The notes beneath the pieces are model-generated. The model made no database searches. It was not told the origin of the DNA and saw only the letters and a list, made by a program, of their open reading frames with translations. A DNA stretch of 5,193 nucleotides from CAIOZW01 sp049317725 (lineage in GTDB: Bacteria > Acidobacteriota > Blastocatellia > RBC074). The stretch covers positions 1 through 5,193 of the forward strand of contig JBMOHS010000239.1 in the NCBI GenBank assembly GCA_049317725.1, given 5' to 3'. Within the stretch, counting starts at the first letter, position 1. The number at the start of each line of letters is the position of its first letter. A program made the position numbers and the translations under genes. Shown here in pieces: positions 1-5,139 of the stretch.

Positions 1-7
1 CAGGCGG

Positions 8-1642
8 TCAGTTGGCGATGGGCTTCTCGTCCCCCACCTCATCCTGCAGGCGGTGGAGGTGGGCTGCCCGGATGAAACTGGTGAAGAGGGGATGGGGGGC
101 CAGCGGCTTCGACTTCAGCTCCGGGTGAAATTGGCAGGCGAGAAACCACGGGTGCTGGCTCAGCTCGATGATCTCGACAAACTTTCCGTCCGGGGATTGC
201 CCAGAGAAGATCATCCCGTTCTCGGCCAACCGGTCGCGATAGGCCGGATTGAACTCGAAGCGGTGGCGGTGGCGCTCCGAGATGCTCGCGGCGCCATAGA
301 CGCGTGCCGCGAGGGACTCGGGTCTCAGATCGCAGGGGTAGGCCCCAAGCCGCATCGTTCCGCCGAGGTTCTCGACCCCCAGCAGATCGCGCAGCTTGAA
401 GATCACCGGCTCACTCGTCTCCGGCGCGAACTCGGTCGAGTCGGCCTGGTCGATCCCACAGACGTTGCGCGCGAACTCGATCGTCGCACACTGCATCCCC
501 AGACAGATGCCGAAGAAGGGCTTCTTCTCGCGACGCGCGAAGCCGATTGCGCGGATCATGCCCGGGATGCCACGCTTTCCGAATCCTCCCGGGACAAGAA
601 TGGCATCGACATCGCGCAACTGCTCCTCCCAACGTTCATCGGTCATGAGCGATTCGCTCTCGATCCAGCGGAAGTTGACCCGGACGTGATTGGCGACTCC
701 ACCGTGGATCAAGGCCTCGTTGAGGCTCTTGTAGGAGTCCTCCAACCCGACATACTTGCCGACGATCCCGATCGTCACCGCCTCCCGCTGGTTCTGCATC
801 CGTTGCAGCAGGTTGGTCCACTGGCGCAGGTCCGTCTCTCCCAAGGGGAGCCGCAACAGCTCGACGATCAACTGGTCGAGCCCCTCACGGTTGAAGCTCA
901 ACGGCACCTGATAGACCGACTGCACATCCAGCGCCGTAATCACCGCCTCCTGCGAGAGGTTGCAGAAGAGGGCGATCTTGGCCTTGATCTCCGCGGGAAT
1001 CTCCCGGTCACAGCGACAGAGCAGCACGTCCGGCTGGATCCCGATCGACTGCAGCTCCTTGACCGAATGCTGCGTCGGCTTCGTCTTGAGCTCCCCGGAG
1101 ACAGCGAGATAGGGCACCAGCGTCAGGTGGAGGAAGATCGCATTGTGGCGCCCAACCTCATTGCTCATCTGGCGGATGGCCTCGAGAAAAGGCAGCGACT
1201 CAATGTCGCCGACGGTCCCCCCGATCTCGACGATGACCACGTCGACGCCTTCGGCGACGTTGCGGATCGCGTCCTTGATCTCGTTGGTGATGTGGGGAAT
1301 GACCTGGATCGTCTTGCCGAGGTAATCTCCGCGCCGCTCCTTCTCGATCACCGAGAGGTAGATCCGGCCCGAGGTCAGGTTGTTGGCGCGCGTCAACTGC
1401 GCCCGGGTGAAGCGCTCGTAGTGGCCCAGGTCAAGGTCCGTCTCCGCCCCATCGTCCGTGACAAAGACCTCCCCGTGTTGAAACGGGGACATGGTTCCCG
1501 GATCGACGTTGATGTAGGGATCGAACTTGAGCAACGTGATCTTGAGACCTCGCGCCTCGAGGAGGGCACCGATCGACGCCGCCGCGATCCCCTTGCCCAG
1601 TCCGCTGACCACTCCACCCGTCACAAAGATATATTTCGGCAT
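8..1642 (-). CDS. pyrG: CTP synthase (glutamine-hydrolysing)
   Basis: Cytosolic enzyme that makes CTP from UTP, ATP and glutamine, the last step of de novo pyrimidine nucleotide synthesis. From the ATG at 1642 it is 544 residues, the usual family length. The N-terminal synthetase domain (about 1-270) opens with the nucleotide-binding loop GGVVSGLGKG (residues 9-18) and carries the conserved DDGAETDLDLGHYERF stretch and the EIGGTVGDIES segment (from residue 139). The C-terminal class I glutamine amidotransferase domain (about 290-530) has VPGGFGKRG, the nucleophile in GICLGMQ (Cys380), and the catalytic His506 and Glu508 in FHPE. I chose the ATG at 1642 because the protein then begins MPKYIFVTGG, as in known homologues, with AAAGGA eight bases upstream; an in-frame ATG at 1675 would add 11 non-conserved residues. 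All key residues are present, so it should be active. The stop is TGA at 8-10. The dehydrogenase gene lies 261 bases upstream on the same strand, with no obvious functional link. Confidence 0.99.
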   Translation of the reverse strand: MPKYIFVTGGVVSGLGKGIAAASIGALLEARGLKITLLKFDPYINVDPGTMSPFQHGEVFVTDDGAETDLDLGHYERFTRAQLTRANNLTSGRIYLSVIEKERRGDYLGKTIQVIPHITNEIKDAIRNVAEGVDVVIVEIGGTVGDIESLPFLEAIRQMSNEVGRHNAIFLHLTLVPYLAVSGELKTKPTQHSVKELQSIGIQPDVLLCRCDREIPAEIKAKIALFCNLSQEAVITALDVQSVYQVPLSFNREGLDQLIVELLRLPLGETDLRQWTNLLQRMQNQREAVTIGIVGKYVGLEDSYKSLNEALIHGGVANHVRVNFRWIESESLMTDERWEEQLRDVDAILVPGGFGKRGIPGMIRAIGFARREKKPFFGICLGMQCATIEFARNVCGIDQADSTEFAPETSEPVIFKLRDLLGVENLGGTMRLGAYPCDLRPESLAARVYGAASISERHRHRFEFNPAYRDRLAENGMIFSGQSPDGKFVEIIELSQHPWFLACQFHPELKSKPLAPHPLFTSFIRAAHLHRLQDEVGDEKPIAN

Positions 1643-1903
1643 TTCGAGAATCCTTTCCCCCATCTTCAGTCGCACAACACCCCTCGGGCTCTGTCAGGGA
1701 AGGCGTCACAACGCATTCGGGACGACAGAGGGCGACAGGCGTCAGTGGCCGTCAATCCTTGCTCTTCTGGCCAAGTTCTATTTGATGGATCTCCACCCCG
1801 CTGGATGGCTGTTGTCCCCGCCAGGGACGAGAAGTAATCCGAAGAGTAATCAGTTCCCGGCAACGGGTCAACCGTTTCCCCAGTCTCGGCCATCCTTTTC
1901 CGT
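1643..1903. other. Intergenic region between the dehydrogenase gene and pyrG
   Basis: This 261-base stretch holds no convincing gene. It contains short inverted repeats: AACGG/CCGTT with a 5-base loop (1862-1876), overlapping CCCG-GCAA-CGGG (1856-1867), and GTCCC/GGGAC (on the minus strand GTCCC-TGGCG-GGGAC, 1814-1828). None is followed by a run of T on either strand, so none can be called an intrinsic terminator. A 7-base direct repeat AGTAATC sits at 1833-1839 and 1845-1851. A TTGACG on the minus strand (1749-1754) resembles a -35 box, but no matching -10 lies at the right distance. The pyrG promoter must be here or further upstream, but I cannot place it. Confidence 0.5.
1651..1656 (-). 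promoter_or_regulatory. Ribosome binding site of pyrG
   Basis: On the minus strand this reads AAAGGA, eight bases before the ATG at 1642. It decides the start: the longer in-frame form beginning at 1675 would place this site inside the coding region. Confidence 0.75.
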
Positions 1904-2743
1904 TCAGCTCGACCGGTCGTGGAAGAAGGCCGTCTGCCGTCGGCCCCCCACCCGACGAAAGGCGGGGCCCAACGCAAAGCCCATGGCCGGGAAGAGGTTG
2001 GTCAAATGGGCCAGCCACCCTCGGTAGCGGGGGAGGGTGACCTCGAGGGGCCGCTCACGCAGCACCCGGCCCAGGATCAGATCGGCAATCTCCTCGACCC
2101 GCAGCAGTCTAGACCCGGAGAAGAGGATCGCCGCCGCATCGACCCCCTTCTGCGGGGCGAGCAGGGGCGTCTCGACCGCATCCGGAGAGACCGCCGTGAC
2201 GAAGATCCCCTGTTCCCGCAGCTCGAGCGCTGCGGCCAACGAGAAGGCCCGGCACGCAAACTTGGTTGCCGAGTAGACGGCGATGCCCGGGATCGGCGCC
2301 ACGCCTGAGAGCGAGGCGATGTTGATGATATGACCTTGCCCCTGGCGCGCCATCTGGTTGGCGGCAACGCGTGTCCCGTGGATGACCCCTTTGAGGTTGA
2401 TGTCGACGTGCCGGTCGACCGTCTCGACCGTCGACTCCTGGATCCATTCCGATTGCATGTAGCCCGCGATGTTCATCAAGACATCGATCGAACCGAAGGC
2501 CTCGACGGCCTCCGCGACGGCCGCCGACCAGTCGCGCGGATCCCGGACGTCGAGCCGCCGCCAGCGGCATCGCTCTCTCGGCCAGGCCGACGTCTCTGCC
2601 ACCTCGGCCAGCGCCTCCTCGCGGATGTCCGTCGCCATCAACTGATGCCCCTCCCGCGCCAAGCGGTCGGCGAGATGGCGGCCGATCCCGCTGGCACACC
2701 CCGTCAGAAAGAATGTTCGTCGTTCCGCGGCTGGCTGTCCCAT
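1904..2743 (-). CDS. Short-chain dehydrogenase/reductase (classical SDR family)
   Basis: Predicted NAD(P)-dependent oxidoreductase acting on an alcohol or carbonyl group; substrate unknown. The protein is 279 residues, slightly longer than the usual 250 for classical SDRs. It has the full fold signature in order: cofactor loop TGCASGIG (residues 14-21), Asp39 at the end of the second strand (an acidic residue here usually favours NAD), LDV at 64-66, NIAG (91-94, a variant of NNAG), catalytic Asn116, Ser144, and YSATK with Tyr157 and Lys161. Ser144 lies 13 residues before Tyr157, as expected. The usual PG motif after the sixth strand is PD here (SPDAVETP, 186-193). The last 50 or so residues include a proline- and aromatic-rich patch (RGWLAHLTNLFPAMGF) that could pack against the active site or a membrane; no clear transmembrane helix is seen. 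The start ATG at 2743 has GAGAGG eight bases upstream. It is divergent from lacI, so it may be one of that regulator's targets (inference). Confidence 0.95.
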   Translation of the reverse strand: MGQPAAERRTFFLTGCASGIGRHLADRLAREGHQLMATDIREEALAEVAETSAWPRERCRWRRLDVRDPRDWSAAVAEAVEAFGSIDVLMNIAGYMQSEWIQESTVETVDRHVDINLKGVIHGTRVAANQMARQGQGHIINIASLSGVAPIPGIAVYSATKFACRAFSLAAALELREQGIFVTAVSPDAVETPLLAPQKGVDAAAILFSGSRLLRVEEIADLILGRVLRERPLEVTLPRYRGWLAHLTNLFPAMGFALGPAFRRVGGRRQTAFFHDRSS

Positions 2744-2769
2744 CGCTCGTTCCTCTCTTTGATCCTCGA

Positions 2770-2780
2770 ACCTGGCAGGT
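2770..2780. repeat. Short perfect inverted repeat in the dehydrogenase leader
   Basis: ACCTG-G-CAGGT is an 11-bp perfect dyad, centred at 2775, between the candidate promoter and the start codon of the dehydrogenase gene. It is short, and chance is a reasonable explanation, but its place in the untranslated leader makes it a second candidate binding site. Confidence 0.25.
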
Positions 2781-2797
2781 CTCCTCTTCCACGTGGC

Positions 2798-2814
2798 GAG
2801 GACAAATTATCCTC
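2798..2814. promoter_or_regulatory. Imperfect palindrome, candidate operator for the dehydrogenase gene
   Basis: The sequence GAGGACAAATTATCCTC is a 17-bp dyad around a central A at 2806, with seven of eight pairs matching. It contains the best -10-like hexamer for the minus-strand dehydrogenase gene (GATAAT, complement of 2806-2811), so a protein bound here would block that promoter. A 4/6 match to a -35 box (TGGACG on the minus strand) lies 17 bases further upstream. No binding protein can be assigned from sequence alone; the neighbouring LacI-family repressor is the natural suspect. Confidence 0.35.
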
Positions 2815-2923
2815 CAACTGTCCAAATCCGTCCACTGCTCCTCCCGGCGATCGTTGGCCCCCCCCTCCCTCGCCCGCGTCTTCTCCACATCTTTCTGGCA
2901 AGGGTTTCCCCGCCGGCATCTTT

Positions 2924-2947
2924 TCCAGTATCATCAACGATTCTGGA
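2924..2947. promoter_or_regulatory. Imperfect 24-bp palindrome upstream of lacI, candidate autoregulatory operator
   Basis: The arms TCCAG (2924-2928) and CTGGA (2943-2947) are perfect inverted repeats, and inside them ATC (2930-2932) pairs with GAT (2939-2941). In all, nine of twelve pairs match around a centre between 2935 and 2936. The hexamer TATCAT (2929-2934), a 5/6 match to a -10 box pointing towards lacI, lies in the left half. I see no good -35 box at the matching distance. LacI-family proteins bind dyads of this size and commonly repress their own gene, so this is the best self-control site in the window. It ends 66 bases before the TTG start. Confidence 0.35.
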
Positions 2948-3002
2948 GACCTGCCCCGCGAGACAAGCCCAGCGGGATGGCCTCGGAGGTCGAGTGGTCC
3001 GC

Positions 3003-3009
3003 GAGGTGA
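3003..3009 (+). promoter_or_regulatory. Strong ribosome binding site that sets the lacI TTG start
   Basis: GAGGTGA matches the anti-Shine-Dalgarno end of 16S rRNA over seven bases. Its GAGG core lies seven bases before the TTG at 3014. No ATG lies in frame near the start of the DNA-binding domain, so this site fixes the start. The reading frame stays open far upstream, but that upstream part is antisense to the dehydrogenase gene. Confidence 0.75.
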
Positions 3010-3013
3010 CCGG

Positions 3014-4072
3014 TTGAAGAAGAAGGTGACACTGCGCGACATCGGGCAACGGTTGGGCCTCTCGGCGATGACCGTCTCCCTCGCCCTGCGCGACCATCCG
3101 CGCATCCCGGAGAGTACCCGCGAGCGCGTCCACGCCGCCATCCGCGAGCTTGACTACAAGCCCAACCAGGTCGCCCGCGCCCTCGCCACCGGCCGCTCCA
3201 ATCTCATCGGCGTCATCGTCCCCAACAGCAGCGACCCCTACTATGCCGAGGTGATCCGCGCCATCGAGGACACTGCCAGCCAAGCCGGGTACCACGTCCT
3301 CGTCAGCAATGGCTCCTACGACATGAGCAAGTATGTCGATCGGGTCCGTGCCATGGGAGCCCTCCACATGGGCGGCATCATCACTGCTCCCCCCTTCCTC
3401 TCCGAGCGGCCGCAGCTCCCCTCCTTCTGGCAGGAACTGCTCGAGAGCGATCTGCAGGTCGTCCTCGTCAACCGGCAGCTCCGCCCGGCGATCTTTCATC
3501 AGGTCGCCGCCGACTATCTGACCGGAGTCCGGCTGGTCCTCGACGCCCTCGTCGAGCGCGGCCATCGCCGCATCGGCTACCTCTCCGGCACCCCGGCCAT
3601 GCTCCCCATCAAGCAGCGCTGGCGCGCCTTTCAACGCCACCTCCAGCAGCTCGGCCTCCCCTCCGATCCTGCTCTTCATCAGTCAAGTGAATTGACCTTT
3701 GCTGGCGGAGCCGCCGCTGGTCGTCGCCTCTGGGAGAGTACGTCGGACAAGCCTACCGCCATCGTCGCCTTCAGCGATACCGTCGCGATCGGCCTCCTCA
3801 AGTTCCTCCACGATGCCGGCATCGAGGTCCCCCACGCCGTCTCGGTCGTCAGCTTCGATGGACTCCCTCTCGGCGAGTTCACCACCCCCTCCCTCTCCTC
3901 TGTCGTCACCCCGATGTACGAGATCGGCCAACGCGCCTTCACCCTCCTCCTCGAGGCCATGGAGGGCCGCTACTCCTCCCCCCAGAGCCTCCTCCTCCCC
4001 GTCCATCTCGCTCTCCGCGAATCGATCGGACCTCCGCTCGACCCGGCGAGTCCTTCTTCGAAACGCGCCTGA
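3014..4072 (+). CDS. LacI-family transcriptional repressor
   Basis: DNA-binding regulator, probably dimeric or tetrameric, whose binding to an operator is changed by a small ligand, in this family often a sugar or nucleoside. From the TTG start it is 352 residues, normal for the family. The N-terminal helix-turn-helix (VTLRDIGQRLGLSAMTVSLAL, given in parts: VTLRDIGQRLG then LSAMTVSLAL, residues 5-25) is followed by the typical IPESTRERV, the hinge YKPNQVARALATG (48-60) and the periplasmic-binding-protein-like core starting at LIGVIVPNSSDPYY. Late core landmarks are GHRRIGYLSG (183-192), FSDTVAIG (253-260) and VSVVSFDG (276-283), with SLSSVVTPMYEIG following. The key family positions look intact. 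The ligand cannot be read from the sequence: no transporter or sugar enzyme lies nearby. The gene is divergent from the dehydrogenase gene with 270 bases between them, and 36 bases separate it from the antitoxin gene. Codon use leans heavily to C-ending codons (CTC, GCC, ATC), more than in the two minus-strand genes. Confidence 0.95.
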   Translation: MKKKVTLRDIGQRLGLSAMTVSLALRDHPRIPESTRERVHAAIRELDYKPNQVARALATGRSNLIGVIVPNSSDPYYAEVIRAIEDTASQAGYHVLVSNGSYDMSKYVDRVRAMGALHMGGIITAPPFLSERPQLPSFWQELLESDLQVVLVNRQLRPAIFHQVAADYLTGVRLVLDALVERGHRRIGYLSGTPAMLPIKQRWRAFQRHLQQLGLPSDPALHQSSELTFAGGAAAGRRLWESTSDKPTAIVAFSDTVAIGLLKFLHDAGIEVPHAVSVVSFDGLPLGEFTTPSLSSVVTPMYEIGQRAFTLLLEAMEGRYSSPQSLLLPVHLALRESIGPPLDPASPSSKRA

Positions 4073-4095
4073 GCTTTGGATATTTGTGGAAAAAG

Positions 4096-4102
4096 AAAGG
4101 AG
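4096..4102 (+). promoter_or_regulatory. Ribosome binding site of the antitoxin gene
   Basis: AAAGGAG lies six bases before the ATG at 4109. It decides between this start and an in-frame TTG at 4076, which would put the site inside the gene and begins only four bases after the lacI stop codon. Confidence 0.75.
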
Positions 4103-4108
4103 ACAGCG

Positions 4109-4351
4109 ATGCAAAAGACGATGGCGGTGGAAGAGATCGAGATCACGCTGCCGGAATTGCTTGAAAGTCTCTCGCCGGGAGATGAAGTGATTCTGACTCG
4201 GAATCATCAGCCGGTAGCGAAACTGGTCAGCGAAGTGCTCATGCCAGTACCGACGAAGCGACCGGGACCTGGTCTGGGCAGGGATATGATTACGTTCATT
4301 GCTCCTGATTTCGACGCTTCCCTTGAAGACATGAAGGAGTATATGGAGTGA
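4109..4351 (+). CDS. Type II antitoxin, Phd/YefM-like (partner of the PIN toxin)
   Basis: Small antitoxin of 80 residues that should bind and neutralise the downstream PIN ribonuclease and, with it, repress the pair's own promoter. The N-terminal part (about 5-42) fits the Phd/YefM DNA-binding fold: a short strand VEEIEIT, a helix LPELLESL, then GDEVILTRNHQPVAKLV, the family's typical strand-turn with an R-N-x-x-P-V-A-K-L pattern. The C-terminal tail (about 55-80, GLGRDMITFIAPDFDASLED and onward to KEYME) is acidic and resembles toxin-binding tails seen in antitoxins paired with Sll0205-like PIN proteins. Start and spacing are well supported by AAAGGAG. Its stop codon overlaps the toxin start by four bases (GTGA), so the two should be co-translated. 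I see no clear promoter or operator in the 36 bases after lacI; transcription may begin inside the lacI 3' end or read through from lacI. More A/T-ending codons than lacI. Confidence 0.9.
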   Translation: MQKTMAVEEIEITLPELLESLSPGDEVILTRNHQPVAKLVSEVLMPVPTKRPGPGLGRDMITFIAPDFDASLEDMKEYME

Positions 4352-4743
4352 ACCTTCTGATCGATTCACACACGCTGCTTTGGTTGATGCAATCGAATTC
4401 GAACCTCAGTGCTATGGCGACGGGGTTGCTCGCCGATCCTGCGAACCGGCTCTACTTGAGCATGGCATCGGTCTGGGAAATCGCGATCAAGTCTGGGTTG
4501 GGTAAACTGGGCTTGTCTGTGCCCTATTCGATGTTTCTGGATGCGGCCATCAACGGCTACGGCTTGATTCTACTGCCGATCACTACGGAGGATTGTGTTC
4601 GGTACAAAGAGTTACCCTTTCCCGACTCCCTGCACCGTGATCCATTCGACAGGATGATCGTCGTTCACGCTCTACGAGATCGCTTGTCCATCGTCAGCGT
4701 CGATGCGTCATTCGACTCCTACGGTGTACCCCGACTTTGGTGA
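4348..4743 (+). CDS. Type II toxin, VapC-like PIN-domain ribonuclease
   Basis: Predicted Mg2+-dependent endoribonuclease of 131 residues that would cut RNA and stop growth when freed from its antitoxin. It is a single PIN domain with the acidic active-site set in order: Asp6 (LLIDSH), Glu44 (SVWEIAIK), Asp98 with Asp101 (HRDPFDRM) and Asp119 (SVDASFDSYGV). The patterns DSHTLLW at the start, SVWEIAIKSGLGKL, HRDPFDRMIV and the ending YGVPRLW are those of the Sll0205-like branch of VapC toxins. The start is a GTG at 4348 overlapping the antitoxin stop, with AAGGAG (4334-4339) eight bases upstream inside the antitoxin gene. The protein looks full length with no missing catalytic residue. The cellular RNA target cannot be told from sequence. 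VapC proteins often target tRNA or rRNA, but that is family knowledge and not visible here. Confidence 0.93.
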   Translation: MNLLIDSHTLLWLMQSNSNLSAMATGLLADPANRLYLSMASVWEIAIKSGLGKLGLSVPYSMFLDAAINGYGLILLPITTEDCVRYKELPFPDSLHRDPFDRMIVVHALRDRLSIVSVDASFDSYGVPRLW

Positions 4744-4821
4744 GCAGGATGGGCGACTCGGATCTGGGCTTGAGTCAGACTTGTGGGTCAGCCAAGAGAG
4801 ATGGGGCACCACCGGGGCTGG

Positions 4822-4834
4822 GCACCCAAGGTGC
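4822..4834. repeat. GCACC-CAA-GGTGC hairpin after the toxin gene
   Basis: Five-base perfect arms with a 3-base loop, 78 bases after the toxin stop. With the preceding G it resembles the reverse complement of the GGGCACCC hairpin at 5117-5137, so it may be a decayed copy of the same element. It is not followed by T residues and is a weak terminator candidate at best. Confidence 0.4.
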
Positions 4835-4863
4835 AGGCCCGCGCCGGAGAGAGCGGCGACCCA

Positions 4864-4956
4864 ATGGGGGAAATGGAGAATGGGGTAAATGGAGAATGGA
4901 GAATGGAGAATGGAGAATGGAGAATGGAGAATGGGGAATGGGGAAAGAGAAATGGG
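4864..4956. repeat. Heptanucleotide tandem repeat array (ATGGAGA)n
   Basis: Six perfect head-to-tail copies of ATGGAGA run from 4889 to 4930, followed by two copies of the variant ATGGGGA (4931-4944). Looser units flank the core: ATGGGGG (4864), ATGGAGA (4873), ATGGGGT (4880) on the left, separated by AA, and ATGGGG (4951) on the right. Because 7 is not a multiple of 3, each frame reads the same cyclic heptapeptide MENGEWR (reverse strand: ILHSPFS) without stops, so spurious proteins are easily predicted here. Similar 7-bp arrays are known from the intergenic DNA of several bacterial groups, including cyanobacteria. Copy number probably varies by replication slippage. Confidence 0.95.
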
Positions 4957-4979
4957 GCTACCCATATGGCCGGTATGAG

Positions 4980-4995
4980 TTGTAGGGGCGGCCCC
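4980..4995. repeat. TTGTAGGGGC-led palindromic element, copy 1
   Basis: TTGTAGGGGCGGCCCC contains the perfect 11-bp dyad GGGGC-G-GCCCC (4985-4995). The first ten bases recur exactly at 5111-5120. The far arm is short, so it looks like a truncated or decayed copy of the element at 5111. Confidence 0.55.
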
Positions 4996-5043
4996 ATCGT
5001 TCCTCCAGGCGAGAACATGGCAGGGACAAGGCCCCCTGGGTGC

Positions 5044-5060
5044 GCGGGCCTCCGGCCCGC
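5044..5060. repeat. GCGGGCC-TCC-GGCCCGC hairpin
   Basis: Perfect seven-base arms around a 3-base loop, almost pure G+C. It lies between the two TTGTAGGGGC elements. No T-run follows on either strand. It may be part of the same class of dispersed palindromic elements. Confidence 0.6.
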
Positions 5061-5110
5061 ATGGTCCTCCCCAAGCCGGCTGCGAACGTTACCGAAGGGC
5101 CGATTTCGAT

Positions 5111-5139
5111 TTGTAGGGGCACCCCTTGTGGGTGCCCTA
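5111..5139. repeat. TTGTAGGGGC-led palindromic element, copy 2
   Basis: The arms GGGCACCC (5117-5124) and GGGTGCCC (5130-5137) are perfect eight-base inverted repeats around the loop CTTGT. Allowing one bulged G extends the stem to TAGGG(G)CACCC/GGGTGCCCTA. The form TTGTAGGGGC, inverted arms, CCCTA is one I know as a common dispersed intergenic palindrome in many bacterial genomes, similar to REP or MITE-like elements. It could form a stem in RNA, but a weak T-content downstream argues against a classic terminator. Confidence 0.7.

Noticed and set aside
1643..1675. Longer pyrG start at 1675
   Set aside because: It would add 11 residues not found in the family and would place the AAAGGA ribosome binding site inside the coding region.
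53..1837. 594-codon open frame on the plus strand
   Set aside because: It is antisense to pyrG over nearly its whole length. The translation is rich in R, D, L and P as expected of a high-G+C shadow frame and shows no recognisable domain, while pyrG has complete catalytic motifs.
1833..1851. Direct repeat AGTAATC x2 as a regulator site for pyrG
   Set aside because: Only two 7-base copies about 190 bases before the pyrG start, with no promoter near them. Chance is a sufficient explanation.
1862..1876. Intrinsic terminator after the dehydrogenase gene (AACGG/CCGTT hairpin)
   Set aside because: The stem is only five pairs and no T-run follows on the minus strand.
2330..3013. N-terminal extension of the lacI frame
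   Set aside because: The frame is open but runs antisense through the dehydrogenase gene. The DNA-binding domain begins at the TTG at 3014, which has a strong ribosome binding site.
2807..3679. 290-codon minus-strand frame under lacI
   Set aside because: Shadow of lacI with an acidic, glycine-rich low-complexity translation. No domain is recognisable.
4076..4108. Upstream TTG start for the antitoxin
   Set aside because: It lies four bases after the lacI stop with no ribosome binding site of its own, while the ATG at 4109 has an ideal one.
4864..4956. CRISPR array
   Set aside because: The units are 7 bp and directly joined with no spacers, and no cas genes are present.
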